Assembly: GCA_937900975.1 (NCBI GenBank)
Contig: CALCPC010000766.1
Span: 1-6,106 of the forward strand
Length of the DNA: 6,106 nucleotides
Direction: 5' to 3'
Source: an uncultured Paracoccaceae bacterium
GTDB taxonomy: Bacteria > Pseudomonadota > Alphaproteobacteria > Rhodobacterales > Rhodobacteraceae
A model generated the notes under the pieces. It was not told the origin of the DNA. It worked only from the letters and a program-made list of their open reading frames with translations, and searched no databases. The translations under genes and the position numbers were made by a program. Below are positions 1 through 5,685 of this stretch, piece by piece (the stretch's first letter is position 1; each line of letters opens with the position of its first letter).

Positions 1-8
1 TTCCATTC

Positions 9-11
9 TAG
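9..11 (+). other. In-frame amber codon inside the PotB-like permease frame
   Basis: Reading the permease frame leftwards from 30 gives P-F-stop-K-S-N-V-I-R-M-I-S-W-I-P for positions 3 to 44. PotB proteins have PFW followed by two or three residues and then IR at this place (E. coli PotB has PFWTNSLIR, from memory). The stop therefore sits exactly where Trp is expected, and one change (TGG to TAG, at position 10) explains it. Homology on both sides argues against a natural gene boundary here. Confidence 0.7.
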
Positions 12-29
12 AAGTCCAACGTTATCCGG

Positions 30-527
30 ATGATTTCCTGGATCCCGCTTTTGGGGCGCAACGGTCTGATAAACGACGTGCTGCAAAGGCTGGGCATTGC
101 CGACGAGCCGGTCGATTGGCTGCTTTATTCGGACTTCGCGGTCGCACTCGCTCTCGTGCATCTTTACACGATGTTCATGATGGTCCCGCTCGTAAACACG
201 ATGCTGCGGATCGACAAAAGCCTGATCGAAGCGGCCCAGGATGCCGGGGCGTCCTTCCTGCAGATCCTTTGGATGGTCGTCCTGCCGCTCTGCCGACCGG
301 GCTTTGTGGTTGGCGCGATCTTCGTGGTGACCATCGTTATGGGAGACTTTCTGACAATCGGCGTCATGGGCGGGCAACAGATCGCATCAGTCGGCAAGGT
401 GATCCAGGTTCAGATGAGCTTTCTCCAGTTTCCGATCGCGGCCGCGAACTCGATCGTTCTTTTGGCGGCGGTCCTGGTCATCATCTGGGGCATGACCCGC
501 CTCGTCGATATCCGGAAAGAGCTATGA
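30..527 (+). CDS. PotB-like ABC transporter permease, C-terminal part (N-terminus off-window; frame broken by TAG at 9-11)
   Basis: This is an inner-membrane permease subunit of a spermidine/putrescine/opine-type ABC importer. The 165 residues from the ATG at 30 match the C-terminal half of the PotB family: a WIPLLGRNGLIN loop, several hydrophobic segments, and the EAA loop that docks the ATPase (EAA at residues 67-69, Gly73, then LP.CRPG near 85-91). A conserved-looking MGG..I..VIQVQ segment follows near residues 114-127. PotB proteins are usually about 280-300 residues, so the N-terminal membrane segments are missing. Homology continues upstream of the ATG in the same frame (SNVIR, 15-29), so 30 is unlikely to be the native start, and no Shine-Dalgarno sequence precedes it. 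The frame is interrupted by TAG at 9-11. The gene is either a pseudogene, a sequence error, or a truncated product. It overlaps the next permease by ATGA. Confidence 0.8.
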   Translation: MISWIPLLGRNGLINDVLQRLGIADEPVDWLLYSDFAVALALVHLYTMFMMVPLVNTMLRIDKSLIEAAQDAGASFLQILWMVVLPLCRPGFVVGAIFVVTIVMGDFLTIGVMGGQQIASVGKVIQVQMSFLQFPIAAANSIVLLAAVLVIIWGMTRLVDIRKEL

Positions 528-1378
528 TCAAGCGCAGCAGGCGACGTCTGGCCTTTTTCTCGACGATTTTCGTCCTTTTCGTTGTCTTCCTTTATGGACC
601 GACCATCACGATCTTTGTGCTGTCGTTCCAGGGGCCAAGCGGCGGTCTGACGTTCCCGATGCGCGGTCTGTCGCTGCACTGGTTTATGCAGCTTTGGGAA
701 GGGATGGGCGTCGTCGACGTTGGCGCCGCGCTGCAAAGGTCGCTTGCCCTTGCGGTCTTGGTGGCGGCACTGACGCTGGTCATCTGCGTCATGGGTGCGC
801 TGGCTTTCCGGATCGGCTTTCGCGGCTCGCAGCTTGTCCTCTACCTCACGATCGCGAGCCTCATCGTGCCATCTATTGTGGTTTCCTTGGGGATAGGACT
901 GGAGTTCAGACTGCTTGATGACGCGATCAGCGCGATCTTTCCGCAGCATCGTTCTTCGGCAGGTCTCTTCACCTCAGCGCTTGGGGCGCAACTGACCTGG
1001 ACGATCCCTTTCGGGATGCTGATACTTATCGCGACCTTCAACCGGTTCGACCGAAGTTTCGAAGAAGCCGCGCGGGACATGGGGGCATCGCATTGGCAGA
1101 CCCTTTTTCTTGTGACGCTGCCGATCATTACGCCGTCTCTGGTGGGCGTCGGGCTGTTTGGCTTCACGCTGTCCTGGGACGAGATCGCCCGGACCTCCCA
1201 GGCGATTGGCGGACGGAACACATTGCCGCTGGAGCTTCGCGGCCTGACCCAGACGGTGACGACCCCGTCGATCTATGCCCTCGGCACCGCGACGACGCTG
1301 ATATCGTTTGTCGTGATCGGGACGGCCTTCGCCCTCATCGCCTGGACGGCACGCGCGCGGCGCAAAGCCTCAAGATAG
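524..1378 (+). CDS. PotC-like ABC transporter permease (spermidine/putrescine/opine type)
   Basis: This is the second inner-membrane permease of the importer, 284 residues and full length for the PotC family. It has a basic N-terminus (MIKRSRRR), a first membrane helix at about 9-34, and further hydrophobic segments near 71-97, 104-126, 152-171, 195-217 and 250-275, giving six helices. The EAA loop is clear: EEAARDMGAS from residue 180, with the key Gly at 187, followed by LP.ITPSL. The SWDEIARTSQ and LPLELRG stretches correspond to the PotC region after the loop. The start at 524 is set by a 4-nt ATGA overlap with the upstream permease and a GGAAAG element at 514-519. The same frame is open further upstream to 116, but that part is antisense-like shadow over the first permease. 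The 3' end overlaps the convergent regulator gene by 9 nt. The imported substrate is unknown. Confidence 0.9.
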   Translation: MIKRSRRRLAFFSTIFVLFVVFLYGPTITIFVLSFQGPSGGLTFPMRGLSLHWFMQLWEGMGVVDVGAALQRSLALAVLVAALTLVICVMGALAFRIGFRGSQLVLYLTIASLIVPSIVVSLGIGLEFRLLDDAISAIFPQHRSSAGLFTSALGAQLTWTIPFGMLILIATFNRFDRSFEEAARDMGASHWQTLFLVTLPIITPSLVGVGLFGFTLSWDEIARTSQAIGGRNTLPLELRGLTQTVTTPSIYALGTATTLISFVVIGTAFALIAWTARARRKASR

Positions 1379-2035
1379 GCCAAGCCCTATGTCCTCAACC
1401 ACTTCGAAGGCCTCTTCGACATGGCGCAAGTGATGCTCAATCAGTTCGGCGGCCACTTTGGAATTTCCGTCCCGGATCGCCTTCACGATATCCGCGTGTT
1501 CGTCAGGGCCACATTGGTCCCCGACCGTCGGCGCGTGGGTTGCCAGGGCAAGCGAGCTGAGCAGGACCAAGCGTTCCAGGATCTCAGCCATGACCTTGTT
1601 GCCCAAGGCTTCGCAGATCAGGACGTGAAACTGGCCGGACAGCCGGATCTGTTCCCCGCGCGCCCGCCGTCTGACCGCATCGTTCTCCCGCTCTACATGC
1701 GCATGCAAGGTTTGGGCCGCGCGGTGGCGCGCCTCTTCGCCCTGCCCGACCAGCTCGGCCACTAGTTGGCGTTCGATCAGAATGCGCGATTGGATGATTT
1801 CCTTGGCCTCCCGAAGCGAAGGCCGCGCGACATGGGCCCCGCGATTGGCCTCATGCCGGACGCCATGCGCCTCGCCAAGCGCGAGCAGAACGCGCCGGAT
1901 ACGACCCCGGCTTACGCCGAACTTTTCAGCGAGGTCGGCTTCGACAAGGCGGATGCCGGGCGCAAGCCGACGCTCGGCGATCGCGCTGACAAAGTAGTCG
2001 AAGTCCTGCCGCTCCTGCTTGGATAGACCTCTCAT
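1370..2035 (-). CDS. GntR-family transcriptional regulator with FCD ligand-binding domain
   Basis: This is a one-component, DNA-binding metabolite sensor of 221 residues. The winged helix-turn-helix spans residues 10-72: RLAPGIRLVEADLAEKFGVS, then SRGRIRRVLLAL, then the NRGAHVARPS wing. The alpha-helical FCD domain spans about 76-205, with likely metal or ligand residues His137 (SGQFHVLICEALGN), His180 (CGPDEH) and His201/202. Position 133 is Ser where many FCD proteins have a metal-binding Asp; LSGxFH is, from memory, normal for one alphaproteobacterial subgroup. I chose the ATG at 2033-2035, which has GGGG ten bases upstream on this strand. A GTG at 2090-2092 would add 19 residues unlike the family and has no ribosome site. 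The gene lies 102 nt downstream of the hydrolase on the same strand, so the two may be co-transcribed. Its probable targets are the repeats at 3005-3040. The inducer is unknown. Confidence 0.9.
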   Translation of the reverse strand: MRGLSKQERQDFDYFVSAIAERRLAPGIRLVEADLAEKFGVSRGRIRRVLLALGEAHGVRHEANRGAHVARPSLREAKEIIQSRILIERQLVAELVGQGEEARHRAAQTLHAHVERENDAVRRRARGEQIRLSGQFHVLICEALGNKVMAEILERLVLLSSLALATHAPTVGDQCGPDEHADIVKAIRDGNSKVAAELIEHHLRHVEEAFEVVEDIGLGLS

Positions 2036-2137
2036 TGTGCCAATGCCCCGGACAAACTTTGTTTTTTCGCCAGGCCGTGCGCAACAAGGCACGTAGGTAA
2101 AGCGTTGCAGCGCGACCGATATAATTCACATTGTTGG
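2036..2137 (-). other. Intergenic gap between the hydrolase and GntR regulator genes
   Basis: This 102-nt gap separates two genes read leftwards. I see no strong terminator in it. An AT-rich patch near 2119-2133 reads GAATTATATC on the minus strand and could supply a -10 element for the regulator, but no convincing -35 lies at the right distance. An ACCAACAAT stretch overlapping the hydrolase stop (minus strand, 2131-2139) resembles one half of the 12-bp operator-like repeat found at 3005-3040. The regulator may therefore have its own weak promoter, or be read through from the hydrolase promoter. Confidence 0.4.
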
Positions 2138-2977
2138 TTACGGTCCTTCACACTCTTCGACAAGGGTTGCGAGGGCACGACACAGCATCCCGTCTGGATG
2201 CGCAAGCGTTTCGAGAACAGAGAAATGGTCCGTGTCCGGCACCGGCAACAGGCGCGCGGGATACCTCTGCCCGACGAGAAGGGCGTGAAAATCCTCGCCC
2301 TGCCTGCGGATTTCAGGACGCTCGGCATCGCCGAACGCCACGATCACAGGCTTCGGCGCAGTGTGCGGAAGATGCAGAGGCGAGCAGGCCCGCGCCTCTG
2401 CGTGGTCCATGCCGATGGCGTCGTTCAAGGGCGAAAGCCGAACCGGATCGAGATCGTAGGCGCCGCTGATCAAAATGGCGCCCGCCACCTCCACCATGTT
2501 CAGCGTCAGCGCCAGCAGATGTGCGCCGGAAGACATGCCGAGCAGGACCACGCGCGGACTGCGCCCGGCAGAGACGGCGTGCGCCGAGACGGCGCGGACC
2601 AGTTGCGGCATCTCTTCCGCGATGCCGGCCATCTTGATGGCGGGCGCCAGAGTATGCTCACCAATCGCGACCGAGATGCCCTGATCCAGCGCGCCTTCGG
2701 CGACAAAAGCCTGTCCTTCTTTGTCGTTCCACTGCCAATAGCCGCCGTGCATATAAAGCACTGTCGGCAGGTTCGGCCGGGTTCCCTCGAACACGTCAAA
2801 GCGACGCCGGGGGCTGGCATCATCATAGAAAAGATCGCGCGTACAGGTCCGACCGGCATAAAGCGCAGCGCTGCGGGCTTCCCAATCGGCCAAGTATTCC
2901 TGCCAAGCCGGAACGACGGCGCGGATGTTATAAGCAGCCGCCAGCTTGTCCCGATCCATGCCGCGATAGGTTTCCAT
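2138..2977 (-). CDS. Alpha/beta hydrolase, kynurenine formamidase-like
   Basis: This is a probable cytoplasmic serine hydrolase of 279 residues, cutting an amide (such as an N-formyl group) or ester bond. The oxyanion motif HGGYW (77-81) is the HGGxW signature of arylformamidases. The nucleophile is Ser149 in GMSSG (147-151). The acid is probably Asp217 in VAFGDAERPE, and the base His251 in DTDHFSVLE, close to the HFSxLE ending of kynurenine formamidases. The N-terminus (YRGMDRDKLAAAYNIRA) also fits that group. The start at 2977 has GGAG ten bases and GAGAG four bases upstream; an ATG at 3004 would add nine residues without a ribosome site. No other tryptophan-degradation gene is visible, so kynurenine itself is only one possible substrate. 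The gene diverges from the dioxygenase and shares its control region. Confidence 0.85.
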   Translation of the reverse strand: METYRGMDRDKLAAAYNIRAVVPAWQEYLADWEARSAALYAGRTCTRDLFYDDASPRRRFDVFEGTRPNLPTVLYMHGGYWQWNDKEGQAFVAEGALDQGISVAIGEHTLAPAIKMAGIAEEMPQLVRAVSAHAVSAGRSPRVVLLGMSSGAHLLALTLNMVEVAGAILISGAYDLDPVRLSPLNDAIGMDHAEARACSPLHLPHTAPKPVIVAFGDAERPEIRRQGEDFHALLVGQRYPARLLPVPDTDHFSVLETLAHPDGMLCRALATLVEECEGP

Positions 2978-2981
2978 TTGA

Positions 2982-2991
2982 CTCTCGCTCC
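2982..2991 (-). promoter_or_regulatory. Ribosome binding site of the hydrolase gene
   Basis: Read on the minus strand this is GGAGCGAGAG, ending four bases before the ATG at 2977. Two purine-rich matches (GGAG and GAGAG) lie within the usual range. The ATG at 3004 has nothing similar, and this decides the start used here. Confidence 0.6.
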
Positions 2992-3004
2992 GCCAAACTT
3001 TCAT

Positions 3005-3040
3005 ATCGTTATCATTATAGTTAACAATATGGTGCACAAT
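3005..3040. repeat. Three abutting 12-bp operator-like repeats in the divergent promoter
   Basis: Positions 3005-3016, 3017-3028 and 3029-3040 read ATCGTTATCATT, ATAGTTAACAAT and ATGGTGCACAAT with no gap between them. The second and third are each close to palindromic around GTTAAC and GTGCAC and fit T-N-G-T-NN-A-C-N-A, a pattern like that of FCD-type GntR operators such as VanR-type sites. The first matches the second at 9 of 12 positions, keeping the left half-site. The array sits between the hydrolase and dioxygenase starts and covers the predicted promoter core, so a bound GntR protein could block both directions. The regulator encoded at 1370-2035 is the obvious candidate. The repeats are seen directly; that they bind this regulator is inference. 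Confidence 0.65.
3014..3021. promoter_or_regulatory. Overlapping divergent -10 elements
   Basis: On the minus strand 3014-3019 reads TATAAT, a perfect -10 hexamer, and would start the hydrolase transcript about 30 nt before its ATG. On the plus strand 3016-3021 reads TATAGT, a good -10, and would start a transcript near 3028-3029, right at an in-frame ATG of the dioxygenase. No good -35 is present for either (plus side CCAAAC, minus side ATATTG at 17-bp spacing), which suggests activator dependence or relaxed promoters. Polymerase could not occupy both -10 elements at once. Confidence 0.4.
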
Positions 3041-4057
3041 ATGACAAGCGACCAAGAGGAGTCCGAGATCCCGGTGATCGACATCGGTGGCTTCTTGAAC
3101 GGCAACGAAGACCAGAAACATCAAACCGCCGCGCTGGTGGACCGGACGAACCGGGAGATCGGCTTTCTGCTGGTCACCGGTCACGGTATTGATCGTGCGT
3201 CTATCGACGGGATGTTCGAGACGTCCCGCGGCTTCTTCGAGGGTCCGAGCGATACCAAGCTTGCGGTCAAGGCGCCCGCGGGCGAGCAGCAAGGCTATCA
3301 TGGTCTGGGACAGTCTGGCCTGGCCGCGAAGGAGGGTAAGATTGCCCCGCCAGATATCCGTGAGTACTTTATGGCGGGGCGGCTTGACCTCGATGACCCG
3401 TATTTCCACGAAGGCGATGCGAAGAATTTCTATCGTCCGAACAGATGGCCAGAGGGACAGGACGCGTTCCGCAAGCAGACAGAAGCATACTATTCGGAAA
3501 TGGAGCGCCTCAGCGGCAAGCTGATGCAGCTTTTCGGTCTGGCGCTGGGGGCTGGTGAAGATTTCTTTGCGGACAAGATCGATCGGCACTTCGCCATCCT
3601 CAGCTCGATCTACTATCCGGTCCAGGATGTTCCGCCCCAACCGGGACAGCTTAGGGCTGGCGCGCATACCGACTATGGCGCGCTGACCATTCTGGCGCCA
3701 AGCGCTGCGCCCGGTGGGCTTGAAGTGCTTGACCGGCAGGGCAATTGGCGCGCCGTTCCCTACATCCGCGATGCTTTCGTCATCAACATCGGCGACATGA
3801 TGCAGCGGTGGACGAATGAGCGGTGGACCTCGAATTTGCATCGCGTGGTCAATCCGCCCGAAGGCGCCCGCCAGACCGGACCGCGCCAGTCGCTCGCCTT
3901 TTTCCTGCATCCAAACTTCGATACGCTGGTAAGCGCCATTCCCGGCACCGTGCCGGACGGGACCACCCCGATGCAACCGCCGATCCTCGCCGGGGCGTAT
4001 ATGCGCGAAAAGGAAGAGGAGATCGCCTCGGGCCAGCCGAAAGCCAAGACTGCATGA
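3041..4057 (+). CDS. 2-oxoglutarate/Fe(II)-dependent dioxygenase, isopenicillin N synthase-like family
   Basis: This is a soluble non-haem iron oxygenase of 338 residues, usual length for the family, expected to hydroxylate or desaturate a small molecule using O2 and 2-oxoglutarate. The N-terminal domain (about 9-125) starts with the typical IPVIDIGGFL and GFLLVTGHGI motifs. The double-stranded beta-helix core (about 183-290) carries the full iron triad: His209 and Asp211 in HTDYG, and His267 in NLHRVVNP. Arg282 and Ser284 (RQS) form the 2-oxoglutarate anchor. True isopenicillin N synthase is not implied. Start choice is between ATG 3041 and ATG 3029, which adds MVHN; neither has a Shine-Dalgarno sequence. 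The latter may be used on a leaderless transcript. The gene ends in an ATGA overlap with the PrpD-like gene, so their products are probably made together. Confidence 0.9.
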   Translation: MTSDQEESEIPVIDIGGFLNGNEDQKHQTAALVDRTNREIGFLLVTGHGIDRASIDGMFETSRGFFEGPSDTKLAVKAPAGEQQGYHGLGQSGLAAKEGKIAPPDIREYFMAGRLDLDDPYFHEGDAKNFYRPNRWPEGQDAFRKQTEAYYSEMERLSGKLMQLFGLALGAGEDFFADKIDRHFAILSSIYYPVQDVPPQPGQLRAGAHTDYGALTILAPSAAPGGLEVLDRQGNWRAVPYIRDAFVINIGDMMQRWTNERWTSNLHRVVNPPEGARQTGPRQSLAFFLHPNFDTLVSAIPGTVPDGTTPMQPPILAGAYMREKEEEIASGQPKAKTA

Positions 4058-5340
4058 ACGCCTCGGCGGGGCTGGTTGGACGCCTGGTGGATCTGCTCAA
4101 GGTGCCGCTGCCCCAGGCCGAAGCCGCCCAGGCAAGGCTGGTGCTTGCCGATACGGTCGGCTGCATGATCGGCGGTCTGGCAGATGATGAGGTCGCAGCC
4201 CTTCGGTCGCGGTTGCCGTTGGGCGCGAAGACCGAAGGCGCCACGGGCGTCCGCCATGCGCCGGCAGACACCGCGATGCTTCTTGGTTTTGCCGCCGCCG
4301 CGCAGGAGCTTGACGAAGGCCATTACGACGCTGGCGGCCATCCGGCCGCCCCGGTCGCCGCTGCTATCCTGGCCGAAACGTCCGGTGCCAGCGCTTTCGA
4401 TGACCGCGTTATCCGGGCGTTCGTTTTGGGCTATGAGGCTGCGGCCCGCGGCGGTCATGCGATCCGGTTGCGAACAGACATCCATCCGCATGGCACCTGG
4501 GGCGCGGTCGGGGCAGCGGTGGCGGTCGCTTCCCTGCGCAACATGCCGACGTCGATGTGGCCGGACGTGGTCGATATGGCAGCAAGCCTGGCAACGCCGA
4601 CATCTTTTGCCACCCCGCTGCTCGGGGGAACGGTGCGCAGCGCCCTTATCGGGGTGTCGGCGCGCAACGGAATGCTGGCCTGCGATCTTGTGCTGGCCGG
4701 GGTCGGTTCAGGACCGGGTTCGCTGGAACGCAACCTCGGGGGTATTCTCGGAACCGGGTGCGATAGGAATCTGCTCGTCCCGGCCGCCCCCACGCCGCCG
4801 ATGCTGATGTCGAATTTCATGAAGCTTGAAGCGTCCTGCCGTGAGACGCAAGGCGCGCTCACGGCGCTCGACGCGGCCCTCGACGGTCGCGAAACAAAGC
4901 CATCGGACATACGCACCATCCAGATCGAGACCTTCGAAGCGGCGCAGCTTCTCGACTGCACAAGCCCCACGAATGCCACGGCAGCGCGGTTCTCGACCCC
5001 GGCGGTGCTTGCGGCGCGTTTGCTTCAAGGCCACATCCGTCCTGACAGCTTTTCGGCGGATCTTCTAACCTCCGAAAGCTTCCTCCATTTGGCGTCAACT
5101 GTGGCGTTTGTGCCTGTGGCGCGCGACGGGCCTGTCTCGCGCCATTGTCGTGTCGTCGTCACTTACAGCGATGGCACGGCCATTTCGGGCCAAACAGACC
5201 ATTGCCCGGGGGACCCCGAAGCGCCCTTTTCGCGCTCCACGCTTAAACAGAAATTTCTTTCACTCACACGGTGTTCCGGGCGCCCTGACAGCGCGGCGCT
5301 TTGGCGCCAGATTTGCGGTGAAGAAACGCCGGAGACCTAA
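4054..5340 (+). CDS. MmgE/PrpD family protein (2-methylcitrate dehydratase-like)
   Basis: Proteins of this family include 2-methylcitrate dehydratase, cis-aconitate decarboxylase and iminodisuccinate epimerase-type enzymes, which act on carboxylated compounds by proton abstraction, dehydration or decarboxylation. The 428-residue product has the family's helical N-terminal domain: LADTVGCMIGG at 31-41, ELDEGH at 85-90, GGHPAAP at 94-100, and HPHGTWGAVGAA at 144-155. The second domain begins near 250. The usual K.YP.C...H motif is altered: Lys257 and Cys262 are present, but Gln266 stands where His is typical and the YP is LEA. The start is fixed by the ATGA overlap with the dioxygenase gene; there is no strong ribosome site, so translational coupling is likely. 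Because of the altered motif, methylcitrate is not a safe guess for the substrate. A dehydratase after a hydroxylase would fit the gene order. Confidence 0.88.
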   Translation: MNASAGLVGRLVDLLKVPLPQAEAAQARLVLADTVGCMIGGLADDEVAALRSRLPLGAKTEGATGVRHAPADTAMLLGFAAAAQELDEGHYDAGGHPAAPVAAAILAETSGASAFDDRVIRAFVLGYEAAARGGHAIRLRTDIHPHGTWGAVGAAVAVASLRNMPTSMWPDVVDMAASLATPTSFATPLLGGTVRSALIGVSARNGMLACDLVLAGVGSGPGSLERNLGGILGTGCDRNLLVPAAPTPPMLMSNFMKLEASCRETQGALTALDAALDGRETKPSDIRTIQIETFEAAQLLDCTSPTNATAARFSTPAVLAARLLQGHIRPDSFSADLLTSESFLHLASTVAFVPVARDGPVSRHCRVVVTYSDGTAISGQTDHCPGDPEAPFSRSTLKQKFLSLTRCSGRPDSAALWRQICGEETPET

Positions 5341-5685
5341 GCGCGCGAGTGGCCGGCCTGTGGCGCTTGGCACGTCGCCGATGAAAACGGGGGCAAGACC
5401 CCCGAATGGCTGCGTCCAGGCACCGTCCAAGATCGCGATGGCTCAGGTCGAGCGACTGCTTCCCGCCGTCCCTGACGATGTCCGCTGTCGGCGAAACGGC
5501 GATTGAGCATGGGCCGCGAAGGGCAGGAGGGCCCGGCACAGGCCATGGGTCTGGAGGGCCGGGGAACCACCGCCGTCGGTACCGTTTAGAAGGCGCTCGT
5601 CGTCTGGGCCAAGGGGGCAACCGCCTGCGCTGCCATGCCCTTGGGTGGGTGGCCGCCCAGCCTGTCGCGCGATATCGCTCGCTGC
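5341..5685. other. Spacer between the PrpD-like and MFS genes, no convincing gene
   Basis: This is about 345 nt of very GC-rich sequence. Frames on both strands stay open in it, but their translations are Arg/Pro/Gly-rich, without recognisable motifs, and extend as shadows into the neighbouring genes. A 26-codon ORF (5509-5589) ends in TAG in the same frame as the MFS gene, but has no recognisable content. One strong hairpin is present at 5388-5404. I find no tRNA, transposon end or operator repeat like those at 3005-3040. If the MFS start is at 5635, the gap is about 50 nt shorter. Confidence 0.5.
5388..5404 (-). terminator. GC-rich hairpin, terminator-like on the minus strand
   Basis: CGGGGG at 5388-5393 pairs perfectly with CCCCCG at 5399-5404 around a 5-nt loop. 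On the minus strand the stem is followed by TTTT, as in a short intrinsic terminator; on the plus strand it is preceded by AAAA and lacks a T tract. It lies 48 nt after the PrpD-like stop, so it might slow plus-strand transcription or stop antisense reads toward that gene. No minus-strand gene is seen to its right within the window. Confidence 0.35.

Noticed and set aside
116..523. A 420-codon plus-strand frame that would extend the PotC-like permease upstream
   Set aside because: The added part overlaps the first permease in another frame and is Arg/Gly/Asp-rich with no membrane character; the ATGA start at 524 fits the family.
2120..2125. Perfect TATAAT on the plus strand
   Set aside because: No -35 at the right distance and no plus-strand gene begins downstream until 3029; most likely chance in an AT-rich gap.
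2105..3028. Long upstream extension of the dioxygenase frame
   Set aside because: It lies antisense to the hydrolase gene, is Arg/His-rich, and the family N-terminus (IPVIDIG) begins just after 3041.
2978..3976. Long upstream extension of the hydrolase frame on the minus strand
   Set aside because: It is antisense to the dioxygenase gene and adds no known domain; the start at 2977 has a ribosome site and family-like N-terminus.
3041..4057. Calling the dioxygenase a true isopenicillin N synthase or ethylene-forming enzyme
   Set aside because: Only the shared fold and Fe/2OG residues are visible; no other antibiotic or ethylene genes are present, so a specific name is unsupported.
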